64,000 nucleotides of DNA from Blastococcus sp. TF02A-35 (GTDB lineage Bacteria; Actinomycetota; Actinomycetes; Mycobacteriales; Geodermatophilaceae). The translations under genes were made by a program, and so were the position numbers. The notes under the pieces are model-generated. The model made no database searches, was not told the DNA's origin, and saw only the letters and a list, made by a program, of their open reading frames with translations. Numbering within the stretch: position 1 is the first letter of the stretch; each line of letters starts with the position of its first letter. Positions 1 to 8,287 of the stretch are shown one piece after another. The DNA lies in NCBI RefSeq assembly GCF_004571075.1, contig NZ_SPQP01000011.1, positions 30,415 through 94,414 of the forward strand, read 5' to 3'.

Positions 1-899
1 CCGTTGCCTACGCCCCGGCCCTCGGGGCCGACGGCATCACCGCCTACCGCCACCGCCTGGGCGAGATTCAGGAGCGGGTCGGGGACCCGCCGGCCGACCG
101 CTTCGCGTCGAACCACCGGCACGAGCACTGGGTGCTGAGCTGGAATGAGCAACGGCTCGCCGTCCTCGACCGGGACGCCGACGCCGTCATCCGCACCCAC
201 GCACGCGACCGGCGCATCGCCCGCTGGTTTCACGACACCGCGGTCGCCCTCGTCGAGATCGACCGGGTCGACCTCGCAACCAACTGGGCCCGGCAGGGCG
301 CCGGGATCGACCCCTTCCACCAGGCTCAGGAGTGCGCCGACCTGTGGGTGTCCCTGCTCGACCGGCAGCCCCGGTACGACGCGGACGACATCCTCGCCGC
401 CCGTCGCTCGGTGTTCGACCGATGGCCGACCGACTCCACCGCAGCCCGACTGCACGACGCCGCCACCGCCGCCGGCCGGGCCTGGGGCGACATCGAGGAG
501 GACGTCATCAACCGGCTCGCGCAGCAACCGCAGAACGCCGTGAGCTTCGCGCTGGGCACCCTGCGCAACCCGCGACGCGCCTGGCAGCTCGCCCACGACC
601 TCGACCTGGACCCCGACGACACCCACACCTGGGGAACGCTGGCCACCGCATACGAGGCCATCGACCCACCGGCCACACTCCCTGTCCACGCCCGGATCGT
701 CGAGCGCGACCTCACCCACGCCGACGCCGGGCACTACCGCGACGCCGCCCGGCGCCTGGCCGGGATGCGCACCCTCGCCGCCGGCACCGGCGACCAGGAA
801 CACATCGACCACGTCGACCGGCTCATCGCCGAGCTCCGCCTCAACCACCGCCGCAGGCCACGCCTGCAGCAGGAGTTCGACCGAGCCCACCTGCCATAA
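1..899 (+). CDS. C-terminal part of a SWIM/DUF6880-type helical-repeat protein (5' end outside window)
   Basis: The reading frame is open from the first bases of the window (frame starts at position 3) and ends at 899, so the gene begins to the left. The visible ~298 residues are Ala/Arg/Asp-rich and look like stacked helical repeats, ending in a conserved-looking tail with RRPRLQQEFDRAHLP. From memory this resembles actinobacterial proteins annotated as SWIM zinc finger or DUF6880. The SWIM motif itself would lie upstream and is not visible. The biochemical function of the family is unknown. The last ~60 bases and their downstream flank recur, diverged, at 1861. The family call is an inference. 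Confidence 0.65.
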   Translation, partial: VAYAPALGADGITAYRHRLGEIQERVGDPPADRFASNHRHEHWVLSWNEQRLAVLDRDADAVIRTHARDRRIARWFHDTAVALVEIDRVDLATNWARQGAGIDPFHQAQECADLWVSLLDRQPRYDADDILAARRSVFDRWPTDSTAARLHDAATAAGRAWGDIEEDVINRLAQQPQNAVSFALGTLRNPRRAWQLAHDLDLDPDDTHTWGTLATAYEAIDPPATLPVHARIVERDLTHADAGHYRDAARRLAGMRTLAAGTGDQEHIDHVDRLIAELRLNHRRRPRLQQEFDRAHLP

Positions 900-1333
900 C
901 ATCCCGTACAAGAGCCCGCACCGACGTCCTTGGACACGCGTGGGGCCACCGGCGCTGCGGGACAAGAGGCATGCTCGGATACAGCCATCATCTACCGCCT
1001 GGGCGGGATGGATGCGGCTCACCCGCCCGACCACAGGGCTGGAGGAGCAGTACGCCGTCGTCCGTGGCGTGCGGCGTCCTGTCGTTGTTCCGCTCGCTCA
1101 GCCGTGTGGCTGCCTGGTCGATGAGCATGTCGTGGCTCTGCAGGCTGGGGCACCTCTGAACGAGCCAGGGGCTCCGGCATGAGTCGCTGTCCTCAGTGCG
1201 CAGCGCCGCTCTTCCCCGCACCGCCTCGATGCGCCGTGCATCTCTGGGCGCTGCATGCTCACGCTGAGTCCATTGCGGGACAGTCACTACCGCTAGCTGC
1301 CACCGGTTTGGCGGGGATGACAAGCTTCTGCTC
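900..1333. other. gene-poor stretch
   Basis: No convincing gene. Short open frames exist on both strands, but none has a ribosome binding site, recognisable motif or consistent coding bias. The left edge is the source copy of the diverged repeat described at 1861-1925. It probably holds remnants left by rearrangement in the island. Confidence 0.5.
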
Positions 1334-1813
1334 ATGCCCGTCGTGAAGGTCGAGCAGACCGACGACACCGCCGTCGTTCTCGATTTGCTCACCCGGTGGA
1401 AGACAGACACGCGCGCCTTCGTCCGTTCGGACCGGATGGTCCACTGGGTCGCTCGGCTTGCAGATCAACCAGTCGGCGTGCTGACGGGAACCCACGACTT
1501 CGGCAACTGGTCCCTGCTCGAGCGTTACCGACACCTCACCGACGACGATGAGGGGTCCTACGTCACCGCCATGTTCGTGGAACCAGCACTGCGTTCACAT
1601 GGCATCGGCGCTGCGCTCCTTCGCGCATTCGTCGCCCAGGCGAGATCAGCAGGGTCTCCCGTGGTCGTGGCGTGGCCCGACGAAGATGAGGAAGGACGCG
1701 AGGAGCGGGTCCGGTTCTTCGGGCGCAATGGGTTCGCTTTCCTCGACTTCCCCGGCGGCGTCCATGAGCCTTGGCTGATGGGACTACCGCTGAACGGACG
1801 CCGCGCATGTTGA
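1334..1813 (+). CDS. GNAT-family N-acetyltransferase
   Basis: A 159-residue protein with the length and layout of a single GNAT domain. The acetyl-CoA pyrophosphate loop (motif A) is visible as VEPALRSHGIGAALLRAF near residues 81-98, with the R-x-x-G-x-G/A pattern as RSHGIGA. A later RFFGRNGF near residues 128-135 matches motif B. The family transfers an acetyl group from acetyl-CoA to an amine; the acceptor cannot be read from sequence. The start at 1334 lacks a good Shine-Dalgarno sequence, so it could be leaderless. It stands alone in the island between two copies of a short diverged repeat, suggesting it arrived as a cassette. Confidence 0.8.
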   Translation: MPVVKVEQTDDTAVVLDLLTRWKTDTRAFVRSDRMVHWVARLADQPVGVLTGTHDFGNWSLLERYRHLTDDDEGSYVTAMFVEPALRSHGIGAALLRAFVAQARSAGSPVVVAWPDEDEEGREERVRFFGRNGFAFLDFPGGVHEPWLMGLPLNGRRAC

Positions 1814-1860
1814 CGGGTCACCCTGGCCAATTGGCTTGGCGGTCACGCTGACCGGCTTGT

Positions 1861-1925
1861 CAGCTGCAGCAGCAGTTCAACCGAGCTCGCCTGCCATGAC
1901 ACCCGAACAAGAGCCCGCACCAACG
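1861..1925 (+). pseudogene. decayed copy of the 3' end of the upstream DUF6880-type gene
   Basis: Bases 1861-1925 align with 861-926 (offset about 1000 bp, one gap, roughly 80-85% identical by eye). The copy encodes LQQQFNRARLP followed by a stop, matching LQQEFDRAHLP-stop of the gene ending at 899. The match continues past the stop (acaagagcccgcacc in both). Upstream of the match there is no further similarity, so this is the tail of a lost paralogue or the far side of a duplication that flanks the acetyltransferase gene. Confidence 0.6.
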
Positions 1926-2048
1926 GCCTCGCTACAGACGCACGGGGCGGCCGCGAGCGGCACACTGAGCGCCCTCAGATAGAGAGGGGCCGCCTGCCCC
2001 CTCCCAAGGAGGCGACACTAGCGATCCATCGGGTCCACCATCGCGGAC

Positions 2049-2321
2049 ATGATGACTCTTCCCGAGACTTCGCCCAGCTCAACCACTCCTGCAGCCGAGT
2101 CCTACCCAGTCCGGCTGCAGTGCGTGCCCGGCCTCTTCGAGGAGGTCGAGCATCTGGTGCGCGATCACGTTCTCCTCGACGGCTGCCGCATCGTCAGCAA
2201 CGCCAGCGGAGACGGCTTTTGGTACGTCCCGGCCGGCTCGCAGACCACCGCGGGAGGTGAACCTCCCCTCGCGGTCTTCCAGCCGCACCCCAGCTCGTCC
2301 TTCAGCTCCCCCATCCGTTGA
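2049..2321 (+). CDS. small hypothetical protein
   Basis: A 90-residue frame with no recognised domain. The middle (PVRLQCVPGLFEEVEHLVRD, then a stretch with DGCRIVSNASGDGFWYV) looks like a folded alpha/beta segment; the C-terminus is Ser/Pro-rich and disordered-looking. ATG occurs at 2049 and 2052, but the only strong Shine-Dalgarno sequence (AAGGAGG, 2006-2012) is too far upstream to serve either. The best support for the gene is the perfect 14-bp terminator-type hairpin starting 8 bases after the stop. No function is assigned. Confidence 0.45.
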   Translation: MMTLPETSPSSTTPAAESYPVRLQCVPGLFEEVEHLVRDHVLLDGCRIVSNASGDGFWYVPAGSQTTAGGEPPLAVFQPHPSSSFSSPIR

Positions 2322-2328
2322 GCTCATC

Positions 2329-2371
2329 AGCGGGCCGTCGCACCGACGCCAGGCCGATGCGACGGCCCGCT
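2329..2371 (+). terminator. hairpin after 2049-2321
   Basis: Arms 2329-2342 and 2358-2371 are perfectly complementary over 14 bp (AGCGGGCCGTCGCA), with a 15-base loop, directly after the stop at 2321. There is no U tract, which is common for actinobacterial terminators. Confidence 0.6.
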
Positions 2372-2544
2372 GGGAAGTGCTCGTCCACCGAGAGCGGCGG
2401 TACCCGCATCCCGGGGGGACCGACGACTCATCCAGACGCTGTCAGTTGAACGGCGTCCCGTTGCTCGGTGTGGGCACCGTCTGCCTCCATCAGCTGCCGG
2501 AGCCGCTGCCGGGCCCGGGCCCGTCTGCTCTTGAGGGACGGGCG

Positions 2545-3045
2545 TTAGGGCACGGTCGCGTCGACGGCCACCGTGAGGGCAGCGGCGGCGGCGAACGCCA
2601 CGACCGTGACGGCAGTCGCCACGCCAGGGGCCATGACGTAGGCCCCCACGCAGAAAGCCGCACAGAAGACTAATGAGACCCGGCGACACACCTTGCGAAA
2701 TCGGTTCGAGTTCGGCCCGGCCGCAGTCAGCAATACCGTCACGAATGCGGTGGGGGCCAGGAAGAACGATCCGAGGATCACGTCGGCCCGCCGGAGACCC
2801 ACGACCGACAACCCGACCAGCGGGACAGCGAGGACGACCGCGAACGCAACCGCAAGAATCACCAGCCGCAGGACCCGGCCGTGACGCTGCGCCCACGTGC
2901 GTGAGGGGACCGGTGGCGACGCGACCGGTGGCATGACGATGGGTGGCTTGGGGACGGGTGGCTTGGGGACGGGCTCCGGGGACCGACCAACGGCCACCCC
3001 GATCGCCACGCCAACCAAGCCCGCAAGCAGTGTCGATGTCCTCAC
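2545..3045 (-). CDS. multi-pass membrane protein, hypothetical
   Basis: About 166 residues from a GTG at 3045. The frame stays open further upstream, but that part overlaps the divergent gene at 3215, so the GTG is preferred; its ribosome binding site is weak. There is one N-terminal hydrophobic helix (TLLAGLVGVAIGVAVG), then a Pro/Lys-rich linker with repeated PVPKP units encoded by two 15-bp tandem repeats (2941-2970). Four more likely membrane segments follow in the C-terminal half. Nothing identifies a family. It is transcribed away from the membrane protein/recombinase pair at 3215-5049, so the two units may share a promoter region. Confidence 0.5.
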   Translation of the reverse strand: MRTSTLLAGLVGVAIGVAVGRSPEPVPKPPVPKPPIVMPPVASPPVPSRTWAQRHGRVLRLVILAVAFAVVLAVPLVGLSVVGLRRADVILGSFFLAPTAFVTVLLTAAGPNSNRFRKVCRRVSLVFCAAFCVGAYVMAPGVATAVTVVAFAAAAALTVAVDATVP

Positions 3046-3200
3046 CCGTCGAGCATCGGCGGCCCGCCGGCGTGGCTGGAGTCCATGGGACGGCCCCGCT
3101 CTGTCCCAGGGGGTCAGCCTCCCGATAACGTCGTTCCCTGCGCCTCCACCAACCGGCAGATATTGGACGTTATTGGCGGATTCCTGTCGGACCCCTCCTC

Positions 3201-3206
3201 TAGCGT
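3201..3206 (+). promoter_or_regulatory. possible -10 box of a leaderless transcript
   Basis: TAGCGT fits the actinobacterial TAnnnT -10 pattern and lies 8 bases before the ATG at 3215. A transcript starting there would be leaderless. The GGAGG just before the ATG is too close to act as a normal ribosome binding site. No clear -35. Confidence 0.35.
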
Positions 3207-3214
3207 CCGGAGGC

Positions 3215-4039
3215 ATGGGGACAGCGAGCACCAACGCGGCCGCCGAGCCGGCCGGGGACCCGACGGCGTGGACCGACGTGGTCTCGGCGGTCGGCGCCGG
3301 CGTCGCCGCGTTCGCCGCGCTGGCCACCGTGGTGGTGGCGATCGTCGCCGCGCGCTACGCCAAGGGGCAGGTGGACGGGCTGCGTAAGCAGCTGGACGTG
3401 GCCGGGGAGCAGCTGGAAGAGGCGCGCACGCTGCGCCGCGAGCAGGCTCAGCCCTACGTGGTGGTCTCCGCGGTCACCAACCGGGTGAGCCCGCACGTGA
3501 GCGAGGTAGTGATCCAGAACCTGGGGACCACCGGGGCACGCGACGTGACCATCTCCTGCTCCCCACCCCTCGTGCGCACCGACCAGCACGGTGGCGCCCA
3601 GGAAGTCCAACTCCCCGAGACCATCCCGTTCATGGCGCCCGGGCAGGAGTGGCGCACCTTCTGGGACGTCGGCACCGAGCGCGCCAGGGACATCTACGAC
3701 CTCCCCGACCGCTACGACGTCACCGTCACCTATCGCGACTCCCTCGACGTCTCCCACACCACCCCGTCGGTGCTGGACTGGGGCGTCTTCCGGCACCGCA
3801 TGTGGACCACGGAGAAGACCGTGCACCACGCCACCAAGGAGCTCGAGGCCATCCGGACGGCGCTGCAGAGCCTCGCCGGCCCGCGCCGAGTCCAGCGGGT
3901 GGCCGTCTTTGACGGCCCCCAGTTGGACCGAGACGCCGCCGAAGCGGAGAAGGAGTCCATGCGCCACCTTGCCGAACTGGACGCGGAAGTGGAGCAGGCA
4001 CAGGTCCGGTGGCAGCGCGAGCACGAGGGTGAGCAGTGA
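3215..4039 (+). CDS. single-span membrane protein with coiled coil, coupled to a recombinase
   Basis: A 274-residue protein of unknown function. Residues ~22-49 form one hydrophobic span (VVSAVGAGVAAFAALATVVV onward). It is followed by a heptad-like charged segment (~50-77, with LRKQLDVAGEQLEEARTLRR) predicted to be a coiled coil, then a beta-rich soluble domain (~80-200, starting PYVVVSAVTNRVSP) and a second charged helical tail. This layout resembles actinobacterial hypothetical proteins of similar length; no activity is known. Its TGA overlaps the GTG of the next gene (GTGA at 4036-4039), so it is translationally coupled to a tyrosine recombinase. The start at 3215 is preferred because a TAnnnT box lies 8 bases upstream. 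Confidence 0.65.
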   Translation: MGTASTNAAAEPAGDPTAWTDVVSAVGAGVAAFAALATVVVAIVAARYAKGQVDGLRKQLDVAGEQLEEARTLRREQAQPYVVVSAVTNRVSPHVSEVVIQNLGTTGARDVTISCSPPLVRTDQHGGAQEVQLPETIPFMAPGQEWRTFWDVGTERARDIYDLPDRYDVTVTYRDSLDVSHTTPSVLDWGVFRHRMWTTEKTVHHATKELEAIRTALQSLAGPRRVQRVAVFDGPQLDRDAAEAEKESMRHLAELDAEVEQAQVRWQREHEGEQ

Positions 4040-5049
4040 CCGTCATCCAGCCTGCCGACGACGCCGTGCCCGCCGTAGTCGCCGTCCTTGAGCAGCTCCC
4101 ACACAGCAACGTCATGGCCCTAGCCCGGGTGCCCGGCACCGCGCTGGACCCCTTCGACCGGCTGGTGGTCGCCTTCCTCACCGGGCGCAAGCGGGCCCAC
4201 ACCAAGACCGCCTACGCCGCCGACCTCACCGCCTGGCGCGCCTGGTGCCTGGTCGACGCACCGACGGAGTACCGGGTGCACCCGCTGCTGGCCACCCGCC
4301 CGCACGTCGGAGCCTGGGTCGACCACCTCGCCCGCACTCCCAGCGCCCGCACGGGCCGGCCGCTGTCGCCGGCCAGCATCGCCCGCCGGCTGTCGGCGCT
4401 GTCGAAGTTCTACGCCTACGCCCAGGACCTCGGCGTCCTCGAGCGGTCCCCTCTGGACCAGGTCGAGCGGCCGGCGGTGTCGGATGAGTCCTCGACCGCC
4501 GGGCTCACCGCCGCCGAGCTCGTGGCCCTGCTCGATGCCGCCGACGCCCACTCCCCCCGTGCGGCCACACTGATCTCCGTGCTCGTGTTCACCGGCTGCC
4601 GGATCTCCGAAGCCCTGGGTGCTGATCTCACCGACTACCGCCACGACCGCGGACACCGCGTGCTGCGCATCCGCCGCAAGGGCGGCAAGCGCGCCTCCGT
4701 CGCCCTCTCCCCGGCCACCGTCCGGGCACTCGACGACCTGATCGGTGAGCGCACCAGCGGGCCGATGTTCCTGTCCCGCACCGGTGGGCCGCTGGCCTAC
4801 AAGACCGCCTACGACCTGATCAAACGCCTCGCGAAGACCGCCGGCATCGCCTCCGCCGACCTCATCAAGCCGCACAGCCTGCGCCACGGATTCGCCACCG
4901 AAGCCCTCGCCATCGGCATCCCACTGCAGGACGTCCAGGATGCCCTGGGGCACCGCGACCCCCGCACCACCCGCCGCTACGACCGGACCCGGCACAACCT
5001 CGACCGCTCCCCCGCCTACTCCCTCGCCCAAGCACTCCGCCGTCAGTAG
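4036..5049 (+). CDS. tyrosine site-specific recombinase (phage integrase family)
   Basis: A 337-residue recombinase that would cut and rejoin DNA through a 3'-phosphotyrosine intermediate. The N-terminal SAM-like DNA-binding domain spans ~37-135. The catalytic domain carries the full set: Arg189 in TGCRISEAL, a Lys in RIRRKGGK (~215-218), His280 and Arg283 in HSLRHGF, His306 in ALGHRDPRTT, and nucleophile Tyr315 in RRYDRTRH. It is shorter than the integrase at 15275 and lacks the AP2-like arm domain, so it is closer to XerC/D or transposon-type recombinases. The GTG start overlaps the stop of the membrane-protein gene before it. It is not beside a tRNA, so it may drive its own cassette or be left over from an older insertion. 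Confidence 0.9.
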   Translation: MTVIQPADDAVPAVVAVLEQLPHSNVMALARVPGTALDPFDRLVVAFLTGRKRAHTKTAYAADLTAWRAWCLVDAPTEYRVHPLLATRPHVGAWVDHLARTPSARTGRPLSPASIARRLSALSKFYAYAQDLGVLERSPLDQVERPAVSDESSTAGLTAAELVALLDAADAHSPRAATLISVLVFTGCRISEALGADLTDYRHDRGHRVLRIRRKGGKRASVALSPATVRALDDLIGERTSGPMFLSRTGGPLAYKTAYDLIKRLAKTAGIASADLIKPHSLRHGFATEALAIGIPLQDVQDALGHRDPRTTRRYDRTRHNLDRSPAYSLAQALRRQ

Positions 5050-5165
5050 GTAGAGACGGCGGGCGCTTGGACCCCTCCTGAATCGCCCGTGTCCGTGATG
5101 GGCGAGCCAGCCCTCGAGTCAGGTGGCTCTGACGGGAGCCGCGTCCAGTACTCGCTACATCAAGA

Positions 5166-6419
5166 TCACCAGGAGGGCACGCTCTGCTCGCACTCCCTGA
5201 AGAGCAGTCCACTTCCACACGGGCACCGCTCCTGAGGACCAGCGATCAAGGGCACCACCGTGCGCTGGGTCCCATCGAAGAGGCCGAAGTTGTGCAGCAC
5301 CAGCGACCGCTCGCGCTGCGTGGGCTCCACAGGTCCCTCCGGCAGGACGTAGCGGTAATCGATGTGCTGGTTTTCGGCGACGAGATGTCCGACGGCGAGG
5401 GCCGAGACGGGGTAGCCCTGGAACGTCGAGATTTCGGCCGAACGCACGATCGCCAGAGCTGCCAGGACAGCGTCGAAGATGCTTTCGTCCGATGGTTCGG
5501 TCCAGGTGGCTGCAGCGAAGATGAGCACCCACGCCTGGTCCAGGATGACGAGGCCGCTCGCGTGTCCGTTGTGTTCAGCTTGCTGAGCTCGCTTGGCGAG
5601 CAGCCATCGCCCCAGGCGCGGCATGGCGCCGGGGGGCGTGGCGTCGAGGAAGTCCACGACTCGGCGGTAGTTCGAGAGCGTTACCGCCGGCAGGGACTGG
5701 TCGTTGGGCCAGACACGCTCCACGAGTTCTCGGTACAGCTGGGCCCCTACCGGGTCCGTGTAGACCTCGCTGGTCAACCAGCCAGCCGTACCGCCAGCTC
5801 GGGCATCGGCCTCGATCACCGCGAGGAAGCGTTGCTGCTCCTGCCCCAAGGGGACGTGGAGGGGCGGCTCAGCCGCGAGCACTCGCCGGACGTACTTCAG
5901 GAGAGCGGTCACGCTGCGGAGGCCGCGCATCAGCTGGTGCCAGTCATCCAGCGTGATCCAGAAGGCACTCGGATCAGGGACCGGCTGCCCAGTCACACCG
6001 GGATGATCGACCACAATGATGGTGGGCCAGCTGCTTACGTCGTGGTCGAGAAGGAGGCCCGCTTGCTGGCGTTCCGCCTCATCGAGGTTGGTGACACGCA
6101 CGGGGAAGGCGGTCAGGGGCTTGCCTGAGCGCTGTTGCTCCTCGATCGTCCGCCGGCTGCCCTCGGCCTGACGGCTCGCCTTCCTCCCGTGCTTGGTCAA
6201 CCATCCGCTTCCGTCGTCCATGGCGTCAGGGCGCCGGGCCTTGACCTGGACGACGGCGCCAGCGCCGTTGGCGATGAGTAGGGCATCGCCCACCTCGCGG
6301 TCGGCCTTGCCCTTGCGGACCCGAGGGACGATGTAGACGAAGTCAGGTAGGCCCAGCGCGGCGGCGACGTCTCGGACGGCAGTCTCTGCAGCACCGCCAT
6401 GGTCCCCACTCGATGTCAT
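5166..6419 (-). CDS. SEC-C motif protein with nuclease-like N-terminal domain
   Basis: A 417-residue protein from ATG 6419; the open frame upstream overlaps the preceding gene and is unlikely to be used. The N-terminal ~100 residues fit a PD-(D/E)XK-like core: Asp45 in VGDALLIA, followed by AVVQVKARRP with Gln58-x-Lys60. This is the pattern of restriction-like and virus-type nucleases. The middle ~200 residues are helical and unassigned. The last 20 residues hold a SEC-C zinc motif, CPCGSG (Cys399, Cys401) with Cys410; the usual fourth ligand is Glu411 here. It is second in an operon with 6502-7563 (82-bp gap). A nucleic-acid-targeting defence role is plausible but inferred. Confidence 0.6.
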   Translation of the reverse strand: MTSSGDHGGAAETAVRDVAAALGLPDFVYIVPRVRKGKADREVGDALLIANGAGAVVQVKARRPDAMDDGSGWLTKHGRKASRQAEGSRRTIEEQQRSGKPLTAFPVRVTNLDEAERQQAGLLLDHDVSSWPTIIVVDHPGVTGQPVPDPSAFWITLDDWHQLMRGLRSVTALLKYVRRVLAAEPPLHVPLGQEQQRFLAVIEADARAGGTAGWLTSEVYTDPVGAQLYRELVERVWPNDQSLPAVTLSNYRRVVDFLDATPPGAMPRLGRWLLAKRAQQAEHNGHASGLVILDQAWVLIFAAATWTEPSDESIFDAVLAALAIVRSAEISTFQGYPVSALAVGHLVAENQHIDYRYVLPEGPVEPTQRERSLVLHNFGLFDGTQRTVVPLIAGPQERCPCGSGLLFRECEQSVPSW

Positions 6420-6501
6420 CGGTCCAGCATCGGGCTGTCGAAGTCGATCGGCATGCGGGCGGGAGCAGTCGCCCAAGGGGTGTGCCTGGACCCGCGCTTG
6501 A

Positions 6502-7563
6502 TCATTCGTCTTCCATCGCCCGTAGGGCGGTGAGGACGGTTTCGACGGCTGGTTGTTCGAGGCCGGCGAGAGTGGCCCGGATGCGGTGCAGGTGCCCGTG
6601 CTGCGTGGCACCGCCGGGGATCTGACCGTCGTCCCTGCGTTCGGGGTCGGGCGTGACGTCGAGGAGGCCGAAACGCGAGAGTGTCTGATGGGTGTCCCAC
6701 GCGTCGGGGGTCAGGCCGTAGAGGGCGCCGCGGGTGTACCCGTTGACAGCGTGCCCAGCAGCGTCCGTGCTCAAGGGCTCGGTGGTGTCCAGGTGCAGGT
6801 ACATGAAGAAGTTGGCGATCTCGGAAGGCGTCAATGCATGCACCCAGCCGTTGGTCCAGAACGAGATCGGGACCTCGAAGTAGTCACGCTGAGGCAGCAC
6901 CCAGTCGATCGGCTCCCCCACCCGGAGGCCGGTCTCTGCGTACAGCGTGACAGGAGTGGGCGAACGTCGGGCCGTTCCAGCCTGCGATGGAGATGCGAAC
7001 AGCCCCACTCTTGCCATCGGGGTCTTGGTTCGGCGTCGGACCTTCGGTTCGATGTCCAGACGGTCGAGGGCGTCCCGGACCTGACGGACTCGGTTGTCCG
7101 TGAGGGTGTGCTGCGTCGAACCTGATCCCGCTTGCCTGGAGCGGAAGACGGCCGGGACGACCATGACGTCTGTCCAGCCCGGCTCCTTGGCGGAGATGGC
7201 ACGCAGTGGAAGCTGGATGGCCCCACGCCGAAAGATCGTTCTGTTCTTGGTCTGGGCGAGGAACAGGGCGGTGATCGCCGTCCGCAGCGCGACACCGTTG
7301 GGTATCGAGGACAGGATGCTGACCGGTGGCCAGCCATCTCGCACAGCCGGACGCTTCTTGTCCGACGCATCGGTGAGTGCATCGTCGGCCCGCACGAAGC
7401 CCGACCGCATCCGAACACTGGTCATCTCACCGGCGGTGGCCAGTTGCCGGAGCCACGTACGGGCGTCTGCATCCAGATTGCGGTCGGTGCCCTGGCCCAG
7501 CATCCCGTCCAGGACGTTGATGCGCCGCGCCGTCAGTCTGGCCTTCTGCGTCGTCGACTTCAT
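6502..7563 (-). CDS. hypothetical protein, possible winged-helix protein
   Basis: A 353-residue protein with no family I recognise. The N-terminus is basic (TTQKARLTARRINVLDG). The middle has a basic patch PKVRRRTKTPMARVGLF (~174-190), and the segment TPSEIANFFMYLHLD (~246-260) followed by DAWDTHQTLSRFGLLDV looks like a helix-turn-helix or winged-helix unit. It could be a DNA-binding partner of the downstream nuclease-like SEC-C protein, since both genes are on the minus strand with an 82-bp gap and no terminator between them. It resembles plasmid or phage replication-associated proteins only in general layout. It is first in the operon; the region upstream to 7813 holds its promoter. Confidence 0.55.
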   Translation of the reverse strand: MKSTTQKARLTARRINVLDGMLGQGTDRNLDADARTWLRQLATAGEMTSVRMRSGFVRADDALTDASDKKRPAVRDGWPPVSILSSIPNGVALRTAITALFLAQTKNRTIFRRGAIQLPLRAISAKEPGWTDVMVVPAVFRSRQAGSGSTQHTLTDNRVRQVRDALDRLDIEPKVRRRTKTPMARVGLFASPSQAGTARRSPTPVTLYAETGLRVGEPIDWVLPQRDYFEVPISFWTNGWVHALTPSEIANFFMYLHLDTTEPLSTDAAGHAVNGYTRGALYGLTPDAWDTHQTLSRFGLLDVTPDPERRDDGQIPGGATQHGHLHRIRATLAGLEQPAVETVLTALRAMEDE

Positions 7564-7813
7564 GCAACTTTGAACGTCGTTAATAGGACGTGTTGTTCCC
7601 CCTGTGACGCTCTGACTCTCTCCGCGACTCGTAGCGATGCGGGGGGAACAAGACCACCGCGCTCTACCGTCGAGAGTACTCGCTCAAGCGCCTGAGAGCG
7701 GTCAGAGTGGTGCCCGTCCGAAGTTCGACGAGGCGGACACGACGACGGCCCCCCGTTGCAGCGGAGGGCCGTCAGATCGCCTCGACCCAGGTGGCACCCG
7801 AGATGGAGACCTC

Positions 7814-7990
7814 ATGAGCGTAGAGCCGTATCAACCCAGCCGGCCCCTTCACCCGCACCGGATGCCCCGGGCGGTGGATCTCCGGGCACGTCTGCTGCTG
7901 GCGTTGACCGTCGGGCTGGCGGTGTCACAGGTGGACCCGTCCCTACTCGGCGTCCTGGCAGCGGCCTTGCTGCTGGAACGTTCCGAGTAG
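7814..7990 (+). CDS. small hydrophobic protein
   Basis: A 58-residue protein starting at ATG 7814, 5 bases after GGAGA. The N-terminal 25 residues are polar and Pro-rich. Residues ~28-55 contain two short hydrophobic segments (LLLALTVGLAVSQ and LLGVLAAALLLE), suggesting a membrane hairpin or one span. No family is recognised. A perfect 16-bp hairpin right after the stop supports a real, separately transcribed gene. The frame is open further upstream to 7637, but that part has no start with a ribosome binding site. Confidence 0.5.
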   Translation: MSVEPYQPSRPLHPHRMPRAVDLRARLLLALTVGLAVSQVDPSLLGVLAAALLLERSE

Positions 7991-8007
7991 CGCACCCGTG
8001 AGCTGGA

Positions 8008-8050
8008 GCCGGCTGGCGGGGACTCACCTACATGGTCCCCGCCAGCCGGC
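8008..8050 (+). terminator. 16-bp hairpin after the small hydrophobic gene
   Basis: Arms 8008-8023 and 8035-8050 (GCCGGCTGGCGGGGAC and its complement) pair perfectly around an 11-base loop, 17 bases after the stop at 7990. Confidence 0.7.
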
Positions 8051-8287
8051 GGCCTCGGACACAACCGTGTCCGGATGATCGGGCACGGACACACCTCACG
8101 CCCTAGAGCCGCTCCCGCCGACCAGGTCATGTCCGTGGGGTGCTTCTCTACTACGACGCCTGCTGGGTCGTTCAGCTGCGGAGCAGGTCGACTGCTTCGA
8201 GCCACCACCTACGCCGTCGCCGCCGGAGAGCCTTGGACATCAGAACGCTGAGGATGGACAGGTGTTGATCGACCACAGGACCTGCTC

